Shown here piece by piece: positions 26,157 through 32,925 of a DNA stretch of 64,000 nt. The stretch is from Paracoccaceae bacterium (GTDB taxonomy: Bacteria; Pseudomonadota; Alphaproteobacteria; Rhodobacterales; Rhodobacteraceae), in NCBI GenBank assembly GCA_020425125.1, contig JAGQRV010000015.1, positions 94,543-158,542 on the forward strand, in the 5' to 3' direction. Position 1 is the stretch's first letter. Every line of letters begins with the position of its first letter. A program made the translations under genes and the position numbers. The notes beneath the pieces were generated by a model, which saw only the letters and a program-made list of their open reading frames with translations, searched no databases and had not been told where the DNA came from.

Positions 26157-26197
26157 GATCGGAATTCCATCGGACATTCATCGGACTTTCATCGGAC
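26157..26197. repeat. Copy B of the dispersed 41-bp element built of 11-bp units, between livG and livF
   Basis: Units read ATCGGAATTCC, ATCGGACATTC, ATCGGACTTTC and ATCGGAC. The copy shares 38 of 41 bases with 1412-1452 in the same orientation. It fills most of the 70-base livG-livF spacer inside the operon, only three bases after the livG stop. It is too short and too regular for an insertion sequence. Confidence 0.75.
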
Positions 26198-26223
26198 TTC
26201 CGCCCCCTGCACGAGGCCGAGGC

Positions 26224-26976
26224 GTGAGCGGCGCCCCGGCACTCGAGGCGGTGCCACACGGCCGGCCGGCGCTGCCGTATCTCGACGCCGTCGGCATGAC
26301 CGGCGGCTATGGGGCCGCCGACATCCTGCATGGCTGCAACCTGTCGGTGGCGAAGGGCGAGATCGCCGTGATCGTCGGGCCGAACGGCGCCGGCAAGTCG
26401 ACCGCGATGAAGGCGGTGTTCGGGATGCTGCCGCTGCGCGGCGGGCAGGTCACGCTGGGCGGGGTCGACATCACCAGGCTGAGCCCGCAGGAACGGGTCT
26501 ATCGCGGCATGGGGTTCGTTCCGCAGACCCACAATGTGTTCACCTCGATGACCGTCGAGGAGAACCTGGAAATGGGCGCCTTCATCCGCGAAGACGATTG
26601 CACGGACACGATGGAACAGGTCTATCACCTGTTTCCGGTGCTGCGCGACAAGCGCCATCAGGCCGCAGGCGAGCTGTCCGGCGGACAGCGCCAGCAGGTC
26701 GCGGTGGGCCGCGCCCTGATGACCAAGCCGCAGCTCCTAATGCTGGACGAACCGACCGCCGGCGTGAGCCCGATCGTGATGGACGAGCTGTTCGACCGCA
26801 TCATCGAGGTGGCGCGCACCGGCATTTCGATCCTGATGGTCGAACAGAATGCCCGACAGGCGCTGGCCATCGCCGACAAGGGCTTCGTGCTGGTCCAGGG
26901 AAGGAACCGGTTCACCGACAGCGGCGCGGCTCTTCTGGCCAATCCGGAAGTGCGGCAGAGCTTTCTCGGGGGATGA
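26224..26976 (+). CDS. livF: LivF-type ABC transporter ATP-binding protein
   Basis: A 250-residue ATPase pairing with LivG. Walker A is VGPNGAGKSTAMKAVFG, the Q-loop region MGFVPQTHNVFTSMTVEENL, the signature GELSGGQRQQVAVGRALM and Walker B LLMLDEPTAGVSP. The H-loop is replaced by the LivF-typical VEQN (SILMVEQNARQAL). The start is a GTG at 26224 with GAGG nearby; the first 20 residues precede the conserved fold. The stop overlaps the next small gene (ATGA). The 70-base gap after livG is unusual for this tightly packed operon and contains the 11-bp-unit repeat. Confidence 0.93.
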   Translation: MSGAPALEAVPHGRPALPYLDAVGMTGGYGAADILHGCNLSVAKGEIAVIVGPNGAGKSTAMKAVFGMLPLRGGQVTLGGVDITRLSPQERVYRGMGFVPQTHNVFTSMTVEENLEMGAFIREDDCTDTMEQVYHLFPVLRDKRHQAAGELSGGQRQQVAVGRALMTKPQLLMLDEPTAGVSPIVMDELFDRIIEVARTGISILMVEQNARQALAIADKGFVLVQGRNRFTDSGAALLANPEVRQSFLGG

Positions 26977-27374
26977 GCGTGATGCTGGCCCTGACCCTGA
27001 TTGCCGCAGCGGCGGCGGGCACCGCGGCGCAGGAGCCTCCGCTCCGGCTTCTGTGCCGCTTCGAGAGCGCCTGCATCGACCGGCGCCCCTGCTTCGACAG
27101 CAGCGCCGAGGTAGTCATTCGCGGCATCGACGGCGCCGCGGATCTGGCGCAGCTGGATTTCGGCGACGGTCGCGTGCGCACCGCCCGCATTCGCCGCGAA
27201 GGCGTCTGGACCTCGCTGGTCACGGAGCCGGATATCGACCACGGCAACCGGGTCGAGGTTCTGGACTTCGACGCGGCGGGCCGGGCGACCCTGGTGGTGA
27301 ACGCGCCCGGAACCGCGGTCGAGGTGCTGAGCCGGACCGGGACCTGCGCGCCCGCGCCGGAGGTCGACCGGTGA
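26973..27374 (+). CDS. Small secreted four-cysteine protein, liv operon (paralogue 1)
   Basis: A 133-residue predicted periplasmic protein with a signal peptide (residues 1-19, MLALTLIAAAAAGTAA). The mature part begins with a C-x5-C-x5-C motif (Cys28, Cys34, Cys40; CRFESACIDRRPC), and a fourth cysteine lies near the C-terminus (RTGTCAP). The rest is predicted beta-rich. It overlaps the livF stop by four bases and the next gene by four bases, so it is translationally embedded in the transporter operon. It is homologous in layout to the following gene. No known domain is recognised. A role at the periplasmic face of the transporter or in sensing its substrate is an inference from position only. 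Confidence 0.75.
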   Translation: MSVMLALTLIAAAAAGTAAQEPPLRLLCRFESACIDRRPCFDSSAEVVIRGIDGAADLAQLDFGDGRVRTARIRREGVWTSLVTEPDIDHGNRVEVLDFDAAGRATLVVNAPGTAVEVLSRTGTCAPAPEVDR

Positions 27375-27763
27375 CCCGCGGGCCAGTTCTGGCTGCCGTT
27401 CTGGCCGCCGCCGCCCTGCCCGCCCTGGCGCAGGACTTGCCGCCGTTGAACTGCGAGTTCGACCGGACCTGCACGACGGCCGAGGACTGCACCGCGGACG
27501 GGCTGTCCCTGACCCTTCGGCCCCGCGGCGGCGAGAATGCCATACTGGAGATCGCCGGGCGGGGCGCCCGCGCGGTCCAGATGAAATACGATTCAGGGAT
27601 GCTCAACGCGGTCAGCCCGCCGGGCAGCGACGGGGCGCTGTGGATGCTGACGCTGCCCGACTGGCCGGCCGAAGACGGCGCGGTCTTCGGGGAAAACTGG
27701 CCGGTCGAGGCGCGCGTGAAGGCCTGGCTTGGCCATTGCGACGTGGCGGAGAACGTGGATTGA
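27371..27763 (+). CDS. Small secreted four-cysteine protein, liv operon (paralogue 2)
   Basis: A 130-residue predicted periplasmic protein with a signal peptide (residues 1-20, LAAVLAAAALPALAQ). Cysteines fall at exactly the same residue numbers as in the preceding protein (28, 34, 40; CEFDRTCTTAEDC), and a last cysteine is near the C-terminus (WLGHCDV). Shared features are an LxCxF opening and a following L.LR/VIRG strand; overall identity is otherwise low. The start is a GTG at 27371 overlapping the previous stop (GTGA). livH follows after 37 bases. Function unknown; the two genes look like an old tandem duplication kept within the transporter operon. Confidence 0.75.
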   Translation: MTRGPVLAAVLAAAALPALAQDLPPLNCEFDRTCTTAEDCTADGLSLTLRPRGGENAILEIAGRGARAVQMKYDSGMLNAVSPPGSDGALWMLTLPDWPAEDGAVFGENWPVEARVKAWLGHCDVAENVD

Positions 27764-27800
27764 ACCGCGATCCGGGGAAGATGGACAGGAAGGGATCGCA

Positions 27801-28811
27801 ATGGATCCGCTGAACGCGCTGGTGGTGCTGGCGAATTTCGTGATCGTCCCGGCCGTTGCCTATGGCAGCCAGCTGGCCTTGGGCGCGCTTGGGGTGACGC
27901 TGCTGTTCGCGGTCCTGCGCTTTGCCAACATGGCCCACGGCGATACGATGGCCTTCGGCACCATGGTGACGATCTTCGCGACCTGGGGCCTGCAGGCGGC
28001 GGGGGTGTCGATTGCGCCGCTGCCCACCGCGCTCCTGGCGCTGCCGGTCGGCATCGCGGTGACGGCGGCGCTTCTCTACGCGACCGACCACATGGTCTAC
28101 CGCTTCTACCGCCGCCACAAGGTGCCGTCGGTGATCCTGCTGATCGTTTCGACCGGGGTGATGTTCGTGATGAACGGGCTGGTGCGGTTCCTCATCGGTC
28201 CGGGCGATCAGCGCTTTGCCGATGGCGCACGCTTCCTGATCACGGCGCGGGAATTCGAGACGATGACCGGGTTGGACGAAGGCCTGGCGATCCGGTCGAC
28301 CCAGGCGCTGACGGTGGTCGTTGCGGTCGTGGTGGTCGCCTGGCTGTTCTGGTTCCTCAACCACACCCGCACCGGCAAGTCGATGCGGGCGTTTTCCGAC
28401 AACGAGGATCTGGCGCTGCTGTCGGGGATAAACCCCGAGCGGGTCGTGGCGGTGACCTGGATCCTCGTCGGCGCGCTCGCAACCATTGCCGGGGTCCTTT
28501 ACGGGCTCGACAAGTCGTTCATGCCTTTCACCTATTTCCAGCTTCTGCTGCCGATCTTCGCGGCGGCGATCGTCGGCGGCCTGGGCAGCCCGGTGGGCGC
28601 AATAGCCGGCGGGTTCGTCGTCGCCTTTTCCGAGGTCGGCGTCACCTATGCCTTCCGCAAGGTGGCCGACTACCTGCTTCCTGGAAATCTGGAACCGCCG
28701 GGGCTGATGCAGATCCTTGCCACCGACTACAAGTTCGCGGTCAGCTTCGTGATCCTCGTCATCGTCCTGCTGTTCCGCCCGACCGGCCTGTTCGGCGGGA
28801 GGGCGACATGA
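27801..28811 (+). CDS. livH: LivH-type branched-chain amino acid ABC transporter permease
   Basis: A 336-residue inner-membrane permease. The LivH hallmark near the N-terminus is GALGVTLLFAVLRFANMAHGD. The EAA-like cytoplasmic loop contains MRAFSDNEDLALLSGINPERV, and a later block is FAAAIVGGLGSPVGAIAGG. About eight hydrophobic segments are visible. ATG 27801 is preceded by AGGAAGGGA. The protein ends in LLFRPTGLFGGRAT, a typical LivH/LivM terminus. The stop overlaps livM by four bases. Confidence 0.93.
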   Translation: MDPLNALVVLANFVIVPAVAYGSQLALGALGVTLLFAVLRFANMAHGDTMAFGTMVTIFATWGLQAAGVSIAPLPTALLALPVGIAVTAALLYATDHMVYRFYRRHKVPSVILLIVSTGVMFVMNGLVRFLIGPGDQRFADGARFLITAREFETMTGLDEGLAIRSTQALTVVVAVVVVAWLFWFLNHTRTGKSMRAFSDNEDLALLSGINPERVVAVTWILVGALATIAGVLYGLDKSFMPFTYFQLLLPIFAAAIVGGLGSPVGAIAGGFVVAFSEVGVTYAFRKVADYLLPGNLEPPGLMQILATDYKFAVSFVILVIVLLFRPTGLFGGRAT

Positions 28812-30112
28812 CCCCGGCCCTGCGCGGTTTCGCGCTGTTCGGTCTGGTCGCCGTCCTGCTTCTGGGAACCGGACTGCTGCAGGGCTGGAACTCGGCCCTG
28901 GTGATCCTGAACATGGGCCTGATCTCGGCGCTGATGGCGCTGGGTCTGAACCTGCAATGGGGGTTCGCCGGGATCTTCAACGTGGGCGTGATGGGCTTCG
29001 TCGCGCTTGGCGGACTGGCGGTCGTGATCGTTTCGATGCCGCCGGTCACGGTGGCCTGGTCTGCGGGCGGCTGGCGGATCCTGCTGGCGCTGGCGGTGGG
29101 CGCCGCCACCATCATCGCCGCGATCCTGCTGTGGCGGCGGATGGCGAAGGGGCGGCGGCGCGGCCTTGCGGTCTTCGCGCTTCTGCTGGTCGGGCTCAGC
29201 CTCTACCGCGCGCTCTTCGATCCCGCCCGCGACGCGGTCGAGGCGATCGACCCGGCGCTTGCCGGCTATCTCGGCGGGCTCGGACTGCCGGTGCTGCTGG
29301 CCTGGCCGGCCGGGGGCCTGCTGGCGGCGGGGGCGGCCTGGCTGATCGGCAAGACCGCACTCGGGCTCCGCGCCGACTACCTCGCGATCGCGACGCTCGG
29401 CATTTCCGAGATCGTCATTGCGGTCCTGAAGAACGAGGACTGGCTGAGCCGCGGGGTGAAGAACGTCGTCGGCCTGCCCCGGCCGGTACCCTACGAGGTG
29501 GACCTGCAGGCCGATCCGGGCTTCGCCGCCGCCGCGGCGGATTTGGGTCTCGACCCGGTGACGGCCTCGACGCTGGCGGTGAAGGCGGAATACGGGCTTC
29601 TCTTCGCGGCGGTGCTGGTCGTGGTGCTGGTGCTGGCGCAGCTGGCGCTCCGGTCGCCCTGGGGCCGGATGATGCGGGCGATCCGCGACAACGAGACCGC
29701 GGCATCGGCGATGGGCAAGGACGTCAAGCGCCGGCACCTGCAGATCTTCGTCCTCGGCTCGGCGGTCTGCGGCATTGCGGGCGCGATGATGACGACGCTC
29801 GACGGCCAGCTGGTGCCCGCTGCCTACCAGCCGCTGCGCTACACGTTCCTGATCTGGGTGATGGTGATCGTCGGCGGTTCGGGGAACAATTTCGGCTCGG
29901 TTCTGGGCGGCATGCTGATCTGGTTCCTCTGGGTCGAGGTCGAGCCTCTCGGCCACTGGCTTCTGGGCATCGTGACCGCGCCGCTGCCCGACGGCAACGC
30001 CCTGAAGATGCACCTCCTCGGGTCGGCCGCGCATATGCGCCTGCTGACGATGGGGATCGTGCTGCTCGTGGTGCTGCGGTTCAGTCCGCGCGGATTGCTG
30101 CCCGAGCGCTGA
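28808..30112 (+). CDS. livM: LivM-type branched-chain amino acid ABC transporter permease
   Basis: A 434-residue permease, the second membrane partner of LivH. Characteristic blocks are LNLQWGFAGIFNVGVMGFVA, the LRADYLAIATLGISEIV stretch, and the EAA loop MMRAIRDNETAASAMGKDVK followed by FVLGSAVCGIAGAM. It is longer than the usual 300-350 residues owing to an expanded loop at about residues 80-180 that carries extra hydrophobic segments. It ends in LRFSPRGLLPER, a standard LivM tail. It is the last gene of the operon; a convergent small membrane gene ends 10 bases downstream. Confidence 0.92.
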   Translation: MTPALRGFALFGLVAVLLLGTGLLQGWNSALVILNMGLISALMALGLNLQWGFAGIFNVGVMGFVALGGLAVVIVSMPPVTVAWSAGGWRILLALAVGAATIIAAILLWRRMAKGRRRGLAVFALLLVGLSLYRALFDPARDAVEAIDPALAGYLGGLGLPVLLAWPAGGLLAAGAAWLIGKTALGLRADYLAIATLGISEIVIAVLKNEDWLSRGVKNVVGLPRPVPYEVDLQADPGFAAAAADLGLDPVTASTLAVKAEYGLLFAAVLVVVLVLAQLALRSPWGRMMRAIRDNETAASAMGKDVKRRHLQIFVLGSAVCGIAGAMMTTLDGQLVPAAYQPLRYTFLIWVMVIVGGSGNNFGSVLGGMLIWFLWVEVEPLGHWLLGIVTAPLPDGNALKMHLLGSAAHMRLLTMGIVLLVVLRFSPRGLLPER

Positions 30113-30121
30113 GCGGACGGC

Positions 30122-30562
30122 TCAGCCGAGGTGACGCTCGGCCCGTTCCCAGCGCGCGTAGAGATAGAGCAGCACCGCGATCGCGGTGGAGCCGACCAGC
30201 AGGTAGAAGCCGGTGAAGCCCGCCATGCCGAAGATCGTCGGCCGGGTGAAGATCGACGTCCAGATGGTCATGAAGCCGGTTCCCGCCGCGCCGACGAACA
30301 GAAGCGGCACCGAAAAGCGGTTGCGGCTCCAGAGCAGCCAGGCGCCCCAGAGCCCGCCCCAGACCGCGACCGCCCAGACGAGGCTGAGCCAGAGCGGCAT
30401 GGAATTGATGAAGCTGCGGGCCGCTTCGGAGAAATGCGCCAGGTAAAGGCCGACGCCGAGCTTTGCGAGCGAGTAGTCGAGCGCCGCCAGGACGTAGAAG
30501 ACGAGCGCGATGACGGCAACGGGCCAGTGATGCCAGGGGGCTTTCGTGGTCGGAACGGCCAT
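30122..30562 (-). CDS. Small four-TM membrane protein of unknown function
   Basis: A 146-residue inner-membrane protein with four hydrophobic segments (about residues 13-33, 52-75, 86-100 and 113-137). It opens with TTKAPWHHWPVAVIALVFY and ends with a basic ARWERAERHLG tail. The pattern of a short PWH start, a DY motif after the first helix and four helices resembles a widespread proteobacterial family often annotated vaguely as hypothetical or sugar-transporter-like. No transport evidence is visible. ATG 30562 was chosen because it opens the fold; a GAGG lies about 11 bases upstream. It converges on livM and stands alone. Confidence 0.75.
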   Translation of the reverse strand: MAVPTTKAPWHHWPVAVIALVFYVLAALDYSLAKLGVGLYLAHFSEAARSFINSMPLWLSLVWAVAVWGGLWGAWLLWSRNRFSVPLLFVGAAGTGFMTIWTSIFTRPTIFGMAGFTGFYLLVGSTAIAVLLYLYARWERAERHLG

Positions 30563-30939
30563 GGGATCGGATCCTCGCGCAATTGTGTCCGTCGTCAACG
30601 TCCACCGCTGCGAAAGGGTTGTCCAGCCTCTTGAGGCAGCCGGGACGCCGCACCGTGCCGAAATCCCACAGGTTTCACCCCCGACTCCGGCGGTCACCCG
30701 GCGCACCCCGGGCGGCGCATGTCCGTCCCGGTCGCGGACCGGAACGCGCCGCGCGTCTCCCAACGCAAGTCTGCGGCCTGCGGACCGGTCTCACGACATT
30801 CGGGAGCTGCCGGCATGGCGGCGAACGCTGGTTCCGTCGACGATCGCGCTGGCATCCGGCCGCGCCGCCGTGGCGTGACGCTTGTCGTGTCCCGCGCGGG
30901 AGGCCATGATCGGGCGGGTCTGGATGCAACGGGTGAGAC
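30563..30939. other. Gene-free gap of 377 bases
   Basis: The interval separates the divergent four-TM gene and the HerA-like ATPase gene and should hold both promoters. I see no convincing coding frame, RNA or strong hairpin in it. Short open frames here have arginine/proline-rich shadow composition. Confidence 0.6.
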
Positions 30940-32481
30940 ATGCCGGGGATCTTCATCGGGGGCGGCGGGACGGGTTACAGTGTGCCGCAGGAATTGTTGC
31001 TCGGTCTCGCCAACCGGCACGGACTGGTCGCCGGAGCCACCGGAACCGGCAAGACCGTGACCATGCAGATCATGGCCGAGGGGTTCTCGGCCGCCGGCGT
31101 GCCGGTCTTCCTGGCCGACGTGAAGGGCGATGTCAGCGGGTTGGCCGCCGCCGGCACGCCGAACGACCGCCTCACTCAACGCGCCCGGCAGATCGGGTTC
31201 GACGGACCTGCACTGGCGCCCTGCCCGGTCGTGTTCTGGGACATGTTCGGACAGTCGGGTCATCCCGTGCGCACCACGATCACCGAACTCGGGCCGCTGC
31301 TCCTGGCACGGATGCTCGACCTGACCGAGGTCCAGGAGGGGGTGCTGCACATCGCGTTCCGCATCGCCGACGACCAGGGGCTGGCGCTTCTCGACCTCGC
31401 GGATCTGCGCGCAGTGCTGACCTGGATCGGCGAGAACGGCGCGGAGGTGAGCCGCACCTACGGCCATGTCGCGACCGCGTCGCTGGGGGCAATCCAGCGC
31501 GCGCTCCTGATCCTGGAGACCGAGGGCGCGGCCGGATTTCTAGGCGAGCCCGCGCTCCAGCTTGCCGACCTGATGGCGACCGGGCCGGACGGACGCGGGC
31601 GCGTCAACGTCCTGATGGCCGACCGGCTGATCACCGCGCCGCGACTTTACGCGATGTTCCTGCTCTGGCTCCTGTCGGAGCTGTTCGAAGAGCTTCCCGA
31701 GGTCGGCAATCCCGACAGGCCGAAGCTGGTCTTTTTCTTCGACGAGGCGCATCTTCTGTTCGACACCGCGCCGAAGGCGCTGCTGCAGCGGATCGAACAG
31801 GTGGTCCGCCTGATCCGGTCCAAGGGTGTCGGGGTCTATTTCGTCAGCCAGCTTCCCGATGACGTGCCCGACGTCGTGCTGTCGCAGCTTGGCAACCGCA
31901 TCCAGCATGCGCTGCGCGCCTTCACGCCGCGGGACGCCAAGGCGCTGAAGACCGCGGCGGAAACCTTCCGCCCCAACCCGGACTTCGACACCGCGACCGC
32001 GATCAAGGAGGTCGGCACCGGCGAGGCGGTGGTGTCGCTGCTGCAGGACAAGGCGGTGCCGGGCATGGTCGAACGGGTGCTGATCCGGCCGCCCGGAACA
32101 CGGATGGGGCCCCTGACCGCCGAGGAACGCCAGGCGCTGATCGCCGCCTCGCCCCTGGCGGGGCGCTACGACACTCCCGTCGATCCGCGCTCGGCGCACG
32201 AGATCCTCGCCGAACGGGCCGACGCAGCCGCAGCCAAGAGCGCAGCGCCCGAGGACAGCGCTTCGCTGGAAGCCGTATTCGATGCCTATAGAGGCCCGTC
32301 GGCACCGGCCGGCGCCCCGGCGAGCCGCGGCAAGCGCTACAGCGAAGCCCATTCACCCCGACAGGGCGGCATCGCTTCGGATCTGGGGGAAGCCTTCGCG
32401 AAGACCATGGTCAAGCAGCTGTCCACCCGCCGGGGCCGGCGCATGGTGCGCGGCATTCTCGGAAGTCTTCTGAAAGGCTGA
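30940..32481 (+). CDS. HerA-like ATPase/helicase (DUF853 family)
   Basis: A 513-residue P-loop ATPase of the FtsK/HerA superfamily. Walker A is GATGTGKT at residues 32-39, directly after a short N-terminal strand region, and Walker B is KLVFFFDEAHLLF at about residue 265. Sensor/arginine-type residues follow in GVGVYFVSQLPDDVPDVVLS and a conserved RIQHALRAFTPRDAKALK block. This is the DUF853 (YjgR-like) type, not the archaeal HerA with a HAS-barrel. Relatives are described as predicted helicases without an established cellular role. No NurA-like nuclease is adjacent. The C-terminal 90 residues are Ala/Ser-rich and end in a basic stretch. The start is ATG 30940 with a weak GGGTGAG site. Confidence 0.88.
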   Translation: MPGIFIGGGGTGYSVPQELLLGLANRHGLVAGATGTGKTVTMQIMAEGFSAAGVPVFLADVKGDVSGLAAAGTPNDRLTQRARQIGFDGPALAPCPVVFWDMFGQSGHPVRTTITELGPLLLARMLDLTEVQEGVLHIAFRIADDQGLALLDLADLRAVLTWIGENGAEVSRTYGHVATASLGAIQRALLILETEGAAGFLGEPALQLADLMATGPDGRGRVNVLMADRLITAPRLYAMFLLWLLSELFEELPEVGNPDRPKLVFFFDEAHLLFDTAPKALLQRIEQVVRLIRSKGVGVYFVSQLPDDVPDVVLSQLGNRIQHALRAFTPRDAKALKTAAETFRPNPDFDTATAIKEVGTGEAVVSLLQDKAVPGMVERVLIRPPGTRMGPLTAEERQALIAASPLAGRYDTPVDPRSAHEILAERADAAAAKSAAPEDSASLEAVFDAYRGPSAPAGAPASRGKRYSEAHSPRQGGIASDLGEAFAKTMVKQLSTRRGRRMVRGILGSLLKG

Positions 32482-32495
32482 GACCCCGCCGGTCC

Positions 32496-32519
32496 CGTCC
32501 CGCAGCCACTCGCGGGACG
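32496..32519 (+). terminator. Candidate terminator hairpin after the HerA-like gene
   Basis: CGTCCCGC (32496-32503) and GCGGGACG (32512-32519) form a perfect 8-bp GC-rich stem with an 8-base loop beginning 15 bases after the stop codon. No T-tract follows, which is common in high-GC alphaproteobacteria. Confidence 0.5.
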
Positions 32520-32600
32520 CGCGGAAGACGGCGGTCGTCAGCCCGGACGATCCGGCACGCAGCCGCGGCGGCCCTCGGAGCGACGACTGCGAACGGAGAA

Positions 32601-32626
32601 AGTGGGCTACAGGAGTGGGCTACACG
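32601..32626. repeat. Tandem 13-bp direct repeat beside tRNA-Leu
   Basis: AGTGGGCTACAGG is followed directly by AGTGGGCTACACG (12 of 13 bases identical). It lies 35 bases beyond the 3' end of the tRNA-Leu gene. Apart from this repeat, a hairpin and the tRNA, the 32482-32925 gap holds nothing recognisable. Confidence 0.55.
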
Positions 32627-32660
32627 TCGAATGCTGACCGCTCTCGATCAGCTAACCCAT

Positions 32661-32744
32661 TGGTACCCGAGGTCGGACTCGAACCGACACGCCTTGCGGC
32701 GGGGGATTTTGAATCCCCTGCGTCTACCATTCCGCCACTCGGGC
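32661..32744 (-). tRNA. tRNA-Leu (CAA)
   Basis: On the minus strand the 84-base gene begins GCCCGAG and ends CTCGGGT-A-CCA, giving a 7-bp acceptor stem (first pair G-U) with encoded CCA. The anticodon arm is GGGGA-TTCAAAA-TCCCC, so the anticodon is CAA (Leu, UUG codons). A long variable arm (CGCCGCAAGGCGTG) marks a class II tRNA. The T arm contains GGTTCGAGTCC. Confidence 0.96.
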
Positions 32745-32925
32745 GCTCTCCGGGGGGACGGGTGTCCCCGCAGGCAGCTGGCCGATCTCTTGCAGGATTC
32801 GGCGCTGCGGGCAAGGGGCACCCGCCGGGGCGCGCCTTCGGCAACCACCTATTGATGTTGGTTAATACATTCTAAACCAATTCCGCAGAGCTTGCGCACG
32901 GGGAGATCTGTCAGGAGAGCTGCCG

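Noticed and set aside
32482..32925. The tRNA-Leu neighbourhood as a genomic-island boundary
   Set aside because: No integrase, no duplicated tRNA end and ordinary chromosomal genes on both sides. Only the 13-bp tandem repeat is odd.
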